In this document: one piece after another, positions 15,398 to 22,010 of the stretch
Layout: each line of letters begins with the position of its first letter
Numbering within the stretch: position 1 is the stretch's first letter
IMG/VR virus record: IMGVR_UViG_3300014913_000085
Coordinates: 1-22,763 of that record
Strand: one strand, 5' to 3'
Length of the DNA: 22,763 nt
Source: a virus
The notes under the pieces: model-generated
What the model saw: the letters and a program-made list of their open reading frames with translations, nothing else
The model's database searches: none
Told to the model about the DNA's origin: nothing
Program-made: the position numbers and the translations under genes

Positions 15398-16662
15398 CTT
15401 TACACAAACATGTAAATGGAGATGTAATTGACGCTCCTGAAACAAATCAAGACAACGCCGAGGGTTACACACTTGGCGGTTTGAACTTAATCAGATCTTT
15501 GATTGATCGTGCTGCTGTTTGGAGTGCCGGAATGATTGATTGGTGGGGAGATGCTTACATTGATGCTAATGGAAGAGAGAACAGTGTTGACACTGGAGAC
15601 TCACTTGCAATTTTTAACACTGACAAGTATGAAACTGTGCCTGTGGAAACTGTGTACGCAATCATAGAAGCTAATGATGCAACTATTAGTTGGACTAATA
15701 ATGATTGTTTTTTACAAAAAGTTTCAAGTGGAAAATGGTTATTAACTTGTGATACTGGATCAGACGCAGTGAAAAGGGCTCAAATCATACAATCGTTGTT
15801 TTATGGAACTAATGGAACTGATGCTTTGATAGATGATTTTACTAGTGTGACCGCTCTTAAAATAACTGACTCTGATCTAGTAGGTTATAGGGGTGTGTTG
15901 AGAAAATTTAATGGTGTTAGTTCTAACACCGCAGCCCAAACTGTTCAAGTGACTGATACTTTTACAGACACTTCTAATAATATTTCTTTTAGGATGTGGG
16001 GTAAAATTACAAAAAATGGTTATAGTAGTTCTGCTAATGATCAACACCGATTAGAATGTCCTAGTGGAACTAACATTCTTAGTCTCCCAGGAAATACTGT
16101 TTCTTTAGAAATTGATGATTTAGGATTAACTGGTACTACACCTTCTAATCCTGCAACTATGCAGTTTGATAATTACACTGGTGCTGGTTGGTCTAGAACT
16201 TTTACAATGATGAGTTTTTATGTTTGTAAAGGAGCAGTGACTCAGGGAACTCCAACTATTGGAACTGGTTGTAGTGTTTCAACTGATACTTTAGTAGATT
16301 ATTATGCTGATAATAGTATTCCATTATTCACCCTTGCAGGGGATTATGAGGCTGAAGAAATTTATAGTACCATAGAACACGATATTCCTACAGGAACTTT
16401 CGGAACTACAATTACTAATGCTATTGGAGTTCCTTTAATTGAAGATTGGGAAGACGGAGCAAACATCCAATACAAACTAACAGGGTCAGCAGGAGCGGAA
16501 GACACTGGGTGGCTAGACGCAATGGACACAGAACCAGAAGGAAGTAGTTTCACTGCTTTCACAGCAGAACCTGACACCTTAATAGTTAAACTAGTACCAA
16601 AAACAACGAGTCCAACAGCTGGTTACCCTAGCATAAAAGGATTCGTAATGAGGAGCACATAA
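15394..16662 (+). CDS. Putative tail fibre / adhesin (mosaic gene)
   Basis: 422 residues, beta-rich, dominated by Thr, Asn, Asp and Gly, with no enzyme motif. The N-terminus contains YTLGGLNLIRSLIDR, a likely attachment helix. The last 75 residues (EDWEDGANIQYKL to GYPSIKGF) form a distinct beta domain. Codon use breaks near position 16440: in codons 15661-15780 the two-fold pyrimidine codons are T 9, C 1, while from 16441 they are T 1, C 9. This marks a domain exchange inside the gene, common in host-range fibres. The fibre call is from composition and place. Confidence 0.7.
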   Translation: MTLHKHVNGDVIDAPETNQDNAEGYTLGGLNLIRSLIDRAAVWSAGMIDWWGDAYIDANGRENSVDTGDSLAIFNTDKYETVPVETVYAIIEANDATISWTNNDCFLQKVSSGKWLLTCDTGSDAVKRAQIIQSLFYGTNGTDALIDDFTSVTALKITDSDLVGYRGVLRKFNGVSSNTAAQTVQVTDTFTDTSNNISFRMWGKITKNGYSSSANDQHRLECPSGTNILSLPGNTVSLEIDDLGLTGTTPSNPATMQFDNYTGAGWSRTFTMMSFYVCKGAVTQGTPTIGTGCSVSTDTLVDYYADNSIPLFTLAGDYEAEEIYSTIEHDIPTGTFGTTITNAIGVPLIEDWEDGANIQYKLTGSAGAEDTGWLDAMDTEPEGSSFTAFTAEPDTLIVKLVPKTTSPTAGYPSIKGFVMRST

Positions 16663-16665
16663 AAC

Positions 16666-17199
16666 ATGGCAATAAAAAATACTTTACTAGGTGGGACTGA
16701 CTGGGTTAATGGTGAAGTCTTAGAAGCAGACGACTTAAACGACACAATAGATGCAGCGTCAACAATATTAGGTGGCTATGATGCTACCGGTGGAAGTCAT
16801 ACTAACAGTAACACTACCGAAACAGAAGTAGCAGCAACAGCTGCAATCTTAGAAGGAAAAACCGCTTATGTGATTAAAGCAATGTTCACAATAGTTAGAA
16901 CGGCTACTTACACTGCTAATACCACTGCAACTGTAAGATTAAAAAGAGGAACTACTTTTGGTGGCAGTAGCACTTTTAAAACTGAAACCATTAAATTAAT
17001 CCCTATCCTTGCAGGGAGTGTAACTTATTATGCTTCAGAACAGAACAGTCAAACAGTTATGTATGTTGAAACTACAGGTGGAAACTATAGTGGCACTGAA
17101 AAGGTGTATGCAAGTGTAGAATTTAGCGATGCAGCAGCTACCAATGTTACTTGTTATTGTAAGTGGATTGAAGTGGTTGGCTACGGATATAGTGGGTAA
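16666..17199 (+). CDS. Tail fibre-like protein with conserved N-terminal anchor
   Basis: 177 residues. It opens with the pattern GTDWVNGEVLEADDLNDT (residues 10-27), seen in phage tail fibre N-termini that dock on the baseplate (G-x-x-L-x-A-x-D-L-N). The rest is a beta sandwich rich in Thr (TATVRLKRGTTFGG, then VYASVEFSDA). It starts four nt after the previous gene and ends two nt before the next. The type of receptor is unknown. Confidence 0.7.
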   Translation: MAIKNTLLGGTDWVNGEVLEADDLNDTIDAASTILGGYDATGGSHTNSNTTETEVAATAAILEGKTAYVIKAMFTIVRTATYTANTTATVRLKRGTTFGGSSTFKTETIKLIPILAGSVTYYASEQNSQTVMYVETTGGNYSGTEKVYASVEFSDAAATNVTCYCKWIEVVGYGYSG

Positions 17200-17201
17200 A
17201 A

Positions 17202-17816
17202 ATGAATAAGATTCAAAAGACACTCGTGGAGACAATCTTTAAAGGAGTAGAAGTAAAAGGCTTAATTCACACTGCTTTCAGGTACATGATTGACTCTAAG
17301 TATCGTAAGAAAGTTTTGATTAGCAAGTACCTAGAAGAACAACTTGTAAACGTCCCTGCAGACTTATACATTCAAAGCAGAGTTTTAAGAGGGAAAACAG
17401 CTGATCAAACAATCGTTAACATTTTAAAATGGGTTCGGAAAAACTACAAGTACAAACGAGACAAAGATAATTATGGCCGATTAGAATATTGGGCTAATAT
17501 CAGAGTTATCTGGGCTAAGAAAGAAGACGACTGCGACGGGTTAAACACCTTAGTATACGTCATGGCAAGAATGGCCGGCCTAAGCTCAGACCAACTATAC
17601 TGCATGATCGGAGACACACCCGTAGGAGGACACTTCTGGCTAACCTACTGGACCCCCAAACTAGGAAAGTATGGAAAAGTAGTCGCAATAGATGCAACTT
17701 ATTACCCAAACAACTGGAGCGTGAAGAACAGACCAGCGTTTAGGTACAGTAAAAAGAAATACCAAAACTCTTGGTACATCTTCAATGAGCGAATTTGTCT
17801 TCGTGGTAAAAAGTAA
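17202..17816 (+). CDS. Transglutaminase-like cysteine peptidase
   Basis: 204 residues. It has a clear catalytic triad of the transglutaminase-like fold: Cys111 in KKEDDCDGLNTLVYVMARMAG (residues 107-125 in part), His144 in VGGHFWLTYW, Asp164 in VAIDATYYP. Residues 64-83 (GKTADQTIVNILKWVRKNYK) are the usual N-terminal helices of such domains. The fold includes proteases and peptide hydrolases; in methanogen viruses pseudomurein endopeptidases share it, but no wall-binding repeats or signal peptide are visible here. A virion-associated or lysis role is inferred from its place after the fibres. C-terminus LRGKK recurs in the next gene. Confidence 0.75.
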   Translation: MNKIQKTLVETIFKGVEVKGLIHTAFRYMIDSKYRKKVLISKYLEEQLVNVPADLYIQSRVLRGKTADQTIVNILKWVRKNYKYKRDKDNYGRLEYWANIRVIWAKKEDDCDGLNTLVYVMARMAGLSSDQLYCMIGDTPVGGHFWLTYWTPKLGKYGKVVAIDATYYPNNWSVKNRPAFRYSKKKYQNSWYIFNERICLRGKK

Positions 17817-17818
17817 AA

Positions 17819-17826
17819 TTTAAATA
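17819..17826 (+). promoter_or_regulatory. Archaeal TATA box of HNH gene 2 (leaderless)
   Basis: TTTAAATA begins 30 nt before ATG 17849, with no SD between. It matches the promoter of HNH gene 1 in sequence and distance (flank TAAAATTTAAATAG versus TAAATTTTAAATAC), so both mobile genes bring the same kind of private promoter. Confidence 0.7.
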
Positions 17827-17848
17827 GTCAAACACCTTTTCATTGATT

Positions 17849-18412
17849 ATGAACCAAAAAGGAAGATATAAAAGAACAGAAGAACACAAAAAATTAATGT
17901 CCAAGATTAAATTAAAAAATAATCCTCTCAAAGGAGTATCCTCCTGTAGGAAAGGGATATTTAAATTTAAGATAACCAAAGAAGAATTAGCATATTTATA
18001 TTTAAAAAAGAAAATGTCTCTTTCGGAAATAGGTAAAAAATATCAAACATCAGGATCAACAATATTTCATTATATGAAAAGATACGAAATTCCAAGTAGG
18101 AAACTCAGTGATGCTTTAAAATTGAGAGATTTTAAAAATGAAAAACATCCTAATTGGAAAAATCAACCTAAAATACCTAGTTTACATAGATGGATAGAAA
18201 AAAACAAATCCAAACCTTTACAATGTGAAATTTGTAAAAGAACCATAAAATTAGAATTGAGTTGTACAGATCATAAATATACTAGAAATATAGAAGATTA
18301 TGAATGGCTATGTAGATCTTGCCATAGGAAAAAAGATTTTAACTATCAATCTTCACCATTAAAAAATATGAGTAGGTGGAAAGAAAAAATAACATTACGA
18401 GGAAAAAAATGA
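17849..18412 (+). CDS. Free-standing HNH endonuclease 2 with HTH domain
   Basis: 187 residues from ATG 17849; an upstream TTG at 17843 is less likely because the TATA spacing favours the ATG. Residues 1-25 (RYKRTEEHKKLMSKI) resemble NUMOD3. Residues 42-85 are a helix-turn-helix (ITKEELAYLYLKKKMSLSEIG, in part). A zinc-bound HNH domain follows: Cys126/Cys129, Asp141-His142, Asn147, Cys155/Cys158-His159. HPNWK (100-104) parallels HPRWK in HNH 1. The stop overlaps the next ATG (ATGA). The last residues ITLRGKK repeat the C-terminus of the peptidase gene before it. Confidence 0.85.
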   Translation: MNQKGRYKRTEEHKKLMSKIKLKNNPLKGVSSCRKGIFKFKITKEELAYLYLKKKMSLSEIGKKYQTSGSTIFHYMKRYEIPSRKLSDALKLRDFKNEKHPNWKNQPKIPSLHRWIEKNKSKPLQCEICKRTIKLELSCTDHKYTRNIEDYEWLCRSCHRKKDFNYQSSPLKNMSRWKEKITLRGKK

Positions 18413-18561
18413 ACGCAAAACAAATAGTGAAAATAGTGAGTAAATTCTTTTATGTAACCTTCAGTATGAACGAACAAAAACCAACCGTTAGAGTTATGAT
18501 CCCATTCTTCAAAGTAGGATTAGGCATGAGCTTAAACTTCTTCGTTGTAAAAAATAAATGA
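18409..18561 (+). CDS. Small hydrophobic-patch protein
   Basis: 50 residues. GAGG in CGAGGAAAAAA precedes the ATG, embedded in the end of the HNH 2 gene. Residues 10-18 and 28-47 are hydrophobic (FFYVTF; VMIPFFKVGLGMSLNFFVV), perhaps an amphipathic membrane-associated peptide. It overlaps both neighbours by 4 nt. It was probably the direct neighbour of the peptidase gene before HNH 2 arrived. No family recognised. Confidence 0.6.
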   Translation: MNAKQIVKIVSKFFYVTFSMNEQKPTVRVMIPFFKVGLGMSLNFFVVKNK

Positions 18562-18701
18562 GGATGTGGCTCGATGAGCTGGGAAGAATCAACGTCGAAT
18601 GGAGTGACAACCTTCAAAGAGGTGAAGCAAGTGACACCCCTAACATTCCACTCCAACGATTCGACGGGACAATTGAATGGCGACAAAACGTATCAAAATA
18701 G
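18558..18701 (+). CDS. Small hypothetical protein
   Basis: 47 residues, MRMWLDELGRINVEW at the start, soluble, acidic. Its ATG overlaps the stop of the previous gene (ATGA), the coupling used throughout this region, which is the main reason to accept it. ATG 18564 is an alternative start two codons later. No family recognised. Confidence 0.5.
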   Translation: MRMWLDELGRINVEWSDNLQRGEASDTPNIPLQRFDGTIEWRQNVSK

Positions 18702-18790
18702 ATAACACCAAATTTATAGTATTAGTGATAGATAGACAGAGCCTACTAGGAACAGCGATTAGATGGAAGAGAAAGATATTGAAGAGATAG
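18677..18790 (+). CDS. Possible 37-aa basic protein
   Basis: 37 residues, MATKRIKIDNTKFIVLVI at the start and a Lys/Arg-rich end. It overlaps the genes on both sides by 25-28 nt and has no convincing ribosome site. It spans the only gap (18702-18762) between them. Doubtful; the gap may instead hold a promoter (AAATTTATAG at about 18708-18717). Confidence 0.25.
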   Translation: MATKRIKIDNTKFIVLVIDRQSLLGTAIRWKRKILKR

Positions 18791-18978
18791 TTAACGGTAT
18801 CTGTCCTAGTTGTGATGCAGATACAGCATTCAAATACATCGGTACTCAAGAAGGAATAGCTGAATACAAAGATGTTCAACTATACAATTGCCTTGATTGT
18901 GGTACCACGATAAGTTTGAAAAAAATTTATCGAGCAGAATCAAAGGTGATAAAAAATGGACGAGAAGAGTATAGATGA
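18763..18978 (+). CDS. Zinc-ribbon mini-protein
   Basis: 71 residues. Two Cys pairs, CPSC (residues 14-17) and CLDC (residues 43-46), form a zinc ribbon. Between them is a beta segment with YIGTQEGIAEYKD. Such proteins bind nucleic acid or partner proteins, for example as transcription modifiers. It lies in the small-gene block and overlaps the next gene by 23 nt. A regulatory role is possible but not shown. Confidence 0.7.
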   Translation: MEEKDIEEIVNGICPSCDADTAFKYIGTQEGIAEYKDVQLYNCLDCGTTISLKKIYRAESKVIKNGREEYR

Positions 18979-19207
18979 AGTAGTTGACGGCAAAGAATTC
19001 TTTAATTACATGCGTACAACTATGAAGGCATACCAACAACAAATCAGAGCTTTAAGCGATCAATACAATAAGATCGCAGAGATGGTACAAGATATAGACC
19101 ATTACGAAGCACTTGGCTATAAAGTCAAATATTTCTTTAATGAGAAAACACAGAGTTATAGTTATGAAGTGAACGAAAAACCAGTGATAGGGTTTAGATC
19201 TAAATGA
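18956..19207 (+). CDS. Small helical hypothetical protein
   Basis: 83 residues. Residues 15-45 (MKAYQQQIRALSDQYNKIAEM region) form a likely coiled coil, followed by a beta hairpin (YKVKYFFNEKTQSYSYEV). AGGT with an eight-nt spacer precedes the ATG, the spacing seen at the capsid-region genes, so the start is well supported. The next gene overlaps by 4 nt. No family recognised. Confidence 0.7.
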   Translation: MDEKSIDEVVDGKEFFNYMRTTMKAYQQQIRALSDQYNKIAEMVQDIDHYEALGYKVKYFFNEKTQSYSYEVNEKPVIGFRSK

Positions 19208-19446
19208 GTAAATTAGAAATCATTGCAGAGGTGTCTCATGGCAGAGGATTCAAATACATGGATAAAGACTTCAAGATTTACGAGATTGCTAGTGGGGTTT
19301 GTTGCCCTGCTAGTCCTATGGTTAGTTATACTAAGTATAACGATTCAAAGTTTTATACTAGAATTAGTAACCCATCTGAAGAATTATATCAAGCGTTTCA
19401 TTACTTATTACAACCCAAAGAACTAATAGTGTACGAAGGCGATTAA
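19204..19446 (+). CDS. Small hypothetical protein
   Basis: 80 residues, mixed fold, with Cys-Cys (VCCPASP) in the middle and FHYLLQPKELIVYEGD at the end. Its ATG overlaps the previous stop. Its stop (TAA at 19444-19446) overlaps the ATT proposed to start the next gene. No motif identifies a function. An alternative frame of 67 residues inside it is a shadow. Confidence 0.65.
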   Translation: MSKLEIIAEVSHGRGFKYMDKDFKIYEIASGVCCPASPMVSYTKYNDSKFYTRISNPSEELYQAFHYLLQPKELIVYEGD

Positions 19447-19828
19447 AACGAACAACAAAGAGAAGAAACACAATGGACTAGTAGACCTAATCTACGACAG
19501 ATTAAGAGACAAAAAAGACGAGAATAAGAACAGGTTTTATTTCTCAGTCGGCAAAGAGATGCCTTTCTACAAGCGCGATGGCGTGAACCTTGAAGGGCAA
19601 TTAGATGATATCGCGTTACATTTAGGCGGACATCATAAAAAATATTTCTTACTATTTGAAGTAAAGCATAATTGTAAATGGAGAAGTAAAGCTCATAAAC
19701 AATTAAACAAGGCTGAAGATCATTTAATTAGGAATTTTAAGAAGTCTGGGTTTGAAAACTATAAGATCTACAAGTTTCACATCTATGGTTATCGTGACAC
19801 TTACAAGGTTGAATGGTACAGGAAGTGA
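19442..19828 (+). CDS. PD-(D/E)XK nuclease-like protein, probable ATT start
   Basis: 128 residues from ATT 19442; the first ATG (19559) would give only 89. The nuclease core is visible: Glu51, Asp55/Asp56 in LEGQLDDIAL, then Glu73-x-Lys75 in YFLLFEVKHN, and Gln87 in KAHKQLNKAE. This is the PD-(D/E)XK order, as in Holliday junction resolvases and many restriction-type enzymes. The frame is open from 19430 with coding-like codons and no ATG, GTG or TTG before 19559; ATT 19442 overlaps the preceding TAA by one base. The fold call is fairly good; substrate unknown. It might act in replication, packaging or host DNA breakdown. Confidence 0.65.
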   Translation: MKTNNKEKKHNGLVDLIYDRLRDKKDENKNRFYFSVGKEMPFYKRDGVNLEGQLDDIALHLGGHHKKYFLLFEVKHNCKWRSKAHKQLNKAEDHLIRNFKKSGFENYKIYKFHIYGYRDTYKVEWYRK

Positions 19829-19917
19829 TCTATAACATTTGGTGTCCTGGTTGTGGCAGGCACATTATTTCTTCTAATCAGCACATCTGCTTTCATTGTT
19901 TTACTAAAAAGGCTTAA
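19825..19917 (+). CDS. 30-aa zinc-ribbon micro-protein (GTG start)
   Basis: 30 residues with CPGC and CFHC, spaced for one zinc: IWCPGCGRH, then HICFHCFTKKA. The GTG start overlaps the preceding stop (GTGA). It has weak ribosome signals (AGGA close by), but the paired CxxC motifs in a frame that starts exactly at the overlap are unlikely by chance. A role in DNA, RNA or protein binding is possible. Confidence 0.55.
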   Translation: MIYNIWCPGCGRHIISSNQHICFHCFTKKA

Positions 19918-19955
19918 ACTATATTCTGTAACCTATATTACAAATTCCCTATACC

Positions 19956-19963
19956 TTTATATA
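19956..19963 (+). promoter_or_regulatory. TATA-like promoter for downstream small-gene operon
   Basis: TTTATATA in a 101-base gap (19918-20018) that holds no other gene. A start site about 25-30 nt later (near 19985) would leave a leader of some 35 nt carrying the SD GGAGG at 20005-20009, nine nt before ATG 20019. This would open a new transcript. Confidence 0.5.
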
Positions 19964-20018
19964 CTAGTAAACTATTTTAATATTATCGGAGATGAAACAT
20001 GCTCGGAGGCGAATCAAC

Positions 20019-20237
20019 ATGAAAGACGAAAATAAACAAATATTAACAGCATTAAACAACGCAGAATTTAACTACAAAGACTTTGGAACTGTAATGTTAG
20101 TGAACAACAAAATCATAAGTATAGGAAAAACTGTTAATGTAATCACAAAAGACGAAGAAGTAGAAGAATTAGTAAAAGAATTTGTAGCATCAGAATTTGG
20201 AACAACTGACGTATCAAGAATTATGGAGGACTACTAA
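20019..20237 (+). CDS. Small acidic hypothetical protein
   Basis: 72 residues from ATG 20019, which has GGAGG nine nt before it; the in-frame ATG 19992 is less likely. Strand-rich middle (GTVMLVNNKIISIGKTVNVI) and acidic helix at the end. It heads the operon after the 19956 promoter. No family recognised. Confidence 0.7.
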   Translation: MKDENKQILTALNNAEFNYKDFGTVMLVNNKIISIGKTVNVITKDEEVEELVKEFVASEFGTTDVSRIMEDY

Positions 20238-20238
20238 A

Positions 20239-20421
20239 ATGAAAACCGACGTAATGATACAACTTGAAGAACAAAAAAAGAACAAACCATACGGAACCTG
20301 CGGGTTATATGGACAAAAAACTTTAATTCAAAAATTAAACAAAGCAAGAACCAACATGTTCAAGAAAGGATTCAAAAAATTCAACCTATTATTAAAACCA
20401 TGGGAATGGAGAGATGAATAA
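20239..20421 (+). CDS. Small basic hypothetical protein
   Basis: 60 residues, with KNKPYGTCGLYGQKTLIQK and many Lys and aromatic residues. GGAGGA at 20225-20230 lies eight nt before this ATG, so the upstream in-frame ATG at 20197 is rejected. It lies 1 nt after the previous gene. No family recognised. Confidence 0.65.
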   Translation: MKTDVMIQLEEQKKNKPYGTCGLYGQKTLIQKLNKARTNMFKKGFKKFNLLLKPWEWRDE

Positions 20422-20422
20422 A

Positions 20423-20521
20423 ATGGATTCATTAAACAAAACAAGACTAAAAAACCTATTACTAAGAGATAAAAGATTCAGCATGAGTGATGTATACGAA
20501 ACAATGGAGGGATTGCAATGA
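20423..20521 (+). CDS. 32-aa small protein
   Basis: 32 residues (MDSLNKTRLKNLLLRDKRFS at the start), helical. It fills the gap between two genes, one nt from the first and overlapping the next start by 4 nt (ATGA). GGAG at 20408-20411 is a possible ribosome site. Function unknown. Confidence 0.55.
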   Translation: MDSLNKTRLKNLLLRDKRFSMSDVYETMEGLQ

Positions 20522-20874
20522 ACCGAGAAGAACTAAGAAAACAATTAACAGCCCGATACCCAACCGCAGGTGCAAGCGACATCGACCATTGGGTTGAAGA
20601 CAGAATGATGACCTCAACTGATAAAATAGTTGAACGAGAAACCATAAAGTTTGACGCAATCATATCCATGATCAAAGAAAGAGGATATAAAGCCCATACA
20701 CAAGAGATCGACGAACTTGAACAAGCCTTTAACGCAGTGATAAAAGCCCACAGATTAGGTGTTATCAAGCCCTTAGAACCAGTTAAGCAAGAACCATTAG
20801 GGAAAGTTGAAACTTATGAGTGTAGAAGAGCAAAAAGAATGTATGAAAACGAAGAAAACGAGGGAAGACTATGA
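20518..20874 (+). CDS. Helical hypothetical protein
   Basis: 118 residues, mostly charged helices (TRYP-like loop then DIDHWVEDRMMTST, and IDELEQAFNAVIKAHRLG). No Cys cluster, no membrane segment. Coupled to both neighbours by ATGA overlaps; GGAGG at 20507-20511 lies six nt before the ATG. No family recognised. Confidence 0.7.
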   Translation: MNREELRKQLTARYPTAGASDIDHWVEDRMMTSTDKIVERETIKFDAIISMIKERGYKAHTQEIDELEQAFNAVIKAHRLGVIKPLEPVKQEPLGKVETYECRRAKRMYENEENEGRL

Positions 20875-21050
20875 AAGAATTAATAAAAAAAGAACTACAA
20901 AACACGATCAATTACTTGTACAAAAACGAGCTGAACTTTAACAACGCAGACACCACAAGTAAACAACTATGTTATAGCAAAGAAGAAATCAAAGAATTAA
21001 TCAAAGAGGTATTACAAGATGAGTTGGGAACAAATGGCACCAAGAATTAG
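20871..21050 (+). CDS. Small helical hypothetical protein
   Basis: 59 residues, Lys/Glu-rich helices (MKELIKKELQNTINYLYKN; KEEIKELIKEVLQDEL). The start overlaps the previous stop (ATGA). It overlaps the following gene by 32 nt, where the next ribosome site (GAGGT) lies within its codons. Function unknown. Confidence 0.6.
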   Translation: MKELIKKELQNTINYLYKNELNFNNADTTSKQLCYSKEEIKELIKEVLQDELGTNGTKN

Positions 21051-21420
21051 AAAACTATCAGCAAGAGAATTGTTGTTAAAAAAGAAAATAGAGAATAAGA
21101 ACAAAGATAAGAGGATGAAAACCTTGAGAGGCGCACAGATAAGCGTTAAAGTACCATTCAAAAAAGCAACTAATGAGTATCCCGACTTCATAGGTAAATG
21201 CCCTAAATGTTTTACGAAAACCCCCTTTGGACGAATGCCAAAATGGGATAACAATTTAGCAAAACAATGGGTTAGAACTAAGAGTTTTTTAAAACGATAC
21301 GATGAATGGCATAATGTATCTGTTTGTGACGAATGCTACAACTTAATGCTTGAAGGGTGCCGTTTGAATCGAACCGGCGAGACAGGCAATAATAATTTAC
21401 ATAAGAGGATGTTAAAATGA
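21019..21420 (+). CDS. Basic zinc-finger-like hypothetical protein
   Basis: 133 residues. A basic helical N-terminus (LSARELLLKKKIENKNKDK) is followed by CPKC (residues 61-64) and a second pair CDEC (residues 103-106), about 40 residues apart, giving a possible zinc site; a further Cys is at 114. It may bind DNA or RNA. AGGT with an eight-nt spacer precedes the ATG. It is the largest protein in the second small-gene operon. Confidence 0.7.
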   Translation: MSWEQMAPRIRKLSARELLLKKKIENKNKDKRMKTLRGAQISVKVPFKKATNEYPDFIGKCPKCFTKTPFGRMPKWDNNLAKQWVRTKSFLKRYDEWHNVSVCDECYNLMLEGCRLNRTGETGNNNLHKRMLK

Positions 21421-21539
21421 GCAAGATAGTGATAGAATTAAAAGAAGGGTTATCAACCCTAGCAATCATACGTATGACCGAAGCAATCAAGAAAGAGCAC
21501 ACTTCAAAAGTTGAAACAATCGCTTGGATGGTGGACTAA
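21417..21539 (+). CDS. 40-aa small protein
   Basis: 40 residues, an amphipathic helical profile (LKEGLSTLAIIRMTEAIKKE). The ATG overlaps the preceding stop (ATGA) and its stop is one nt before the next ATG. Function unknown. Confidence 0.55.
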   Translation: MSKIVIELKEGLSTLAIIRMTEAIKKEHTSKVETIAWMVD

Positions 21540-21540
21540 G

Positions 21541-21714
21541 ATGGAACTCACAGTAGAAATAGGTATTTGTCAAAATTGTAAGAGACCCTTTTCAATAGAA
21601 AAAGCAAGAAAGAAAACAAATCACGATACTGCATTTATTTGTCCTAGTTGTGGTCATGCCAATTATGACGATAACGTGGTTGGATATTTCAGAATACACG
21701 AGGTGGAATTATAA
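21541..21714 (+). CDS. Zinc-ribbon mini-protein
   Basis: 57 residues from ATG 21541. CQNC (residues 10-13) and CPSC (residues 34-37) form a zinc ribbon; CPSCGHANYDDN resembles knuckles of nucleic-acid-binding ribbons. An upstream TTG at 21511 is rejected because it lies within the previous gene. The next gene's ATG shares the final A of its stop region. It may be a transcription or translation modifier; not shown. Confidence 0.7.
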   Translation: MELTVEIGICQNCKRPFSIEKARKKTNHDTAFICPSCGHANYDDNVVGYFRIHEVEL

Positions 21715-21899
21715 TGGCTAAAGTCAAAGAATTAACCGTTGAAGCAACCAAGAGTAACAAGTTTCAAAGCTACAAAGTAGGCTACAACATCGAATTAGAA
21801 GAAGACGATGATGTGGACACAATAAGAAAGATCTATCAAGACAACGCAAGGAAAGCTTGCCTAGTACAGATAGAGATTGATAAGATGAGGAATGAATAA
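21714..21899 (+). CDS. Small hypothetical protein
   Basis: 61 residues, a beta strand pattern (FQSYKVGYNIELEEDDDVDT) and an end helix (ARKACLVQIEIDKMRNE). CGAGGT with a nine-nt spacer precedes ATG 21714. Similar in outline to small single-domain proteins of archaeal viruses; no family recognised. Confidence 0.65.
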   Translation: MAKVKELTVEATKSNKFQSYKVGYNIELEEDDDVDTIRKIYQDNARKACLVQIEIDKMRNE

Positions 21900-21900
21900 G

Positions 21901-22008
21901 ATGAAATCAGACACAGAAAAAACAATTGAAATATTATTTTATATAACACTAGTCAGTGGCTTAGTGGTATTATTAATAAGTCGTCTTTATGGCTTAGGAG
22001 GGTTTTAA
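21901..22008 (+). CDS. 35-aa single-pass membrane protein
   Basis: 35 residues. Residues 10-27 form one membrane helix (ILFYITLVSGLVVLLI), with a short acidic/polar N-terminus and a Gly-rich end. It lies one nt after the previous gene and contains in its last codons the GGAGG of the next. First gene of a four-gene membrane cassette. Confidence 0.6.
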   Translation: MKSDTEKTIEILFYITLVSGLVVLLISRLYGLGGF

Positions 22009-22010
22009 AA

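Noticed and set aside
19223-19426. 67-residue overlapping frame
   Set aside because: It lies wholly within the 19204 gene in another frame and lacks a ribosome site; the 19204 frame is coupled to its neighbour.
19853-20035. 60-residue hydrophobic reading frame
   Set aside because: It overlaps the CxxC micro-gene in another frame, runs through the TATA box, has no ribosome site, and its hydrophobicity reflects T-rich promoter DNA.
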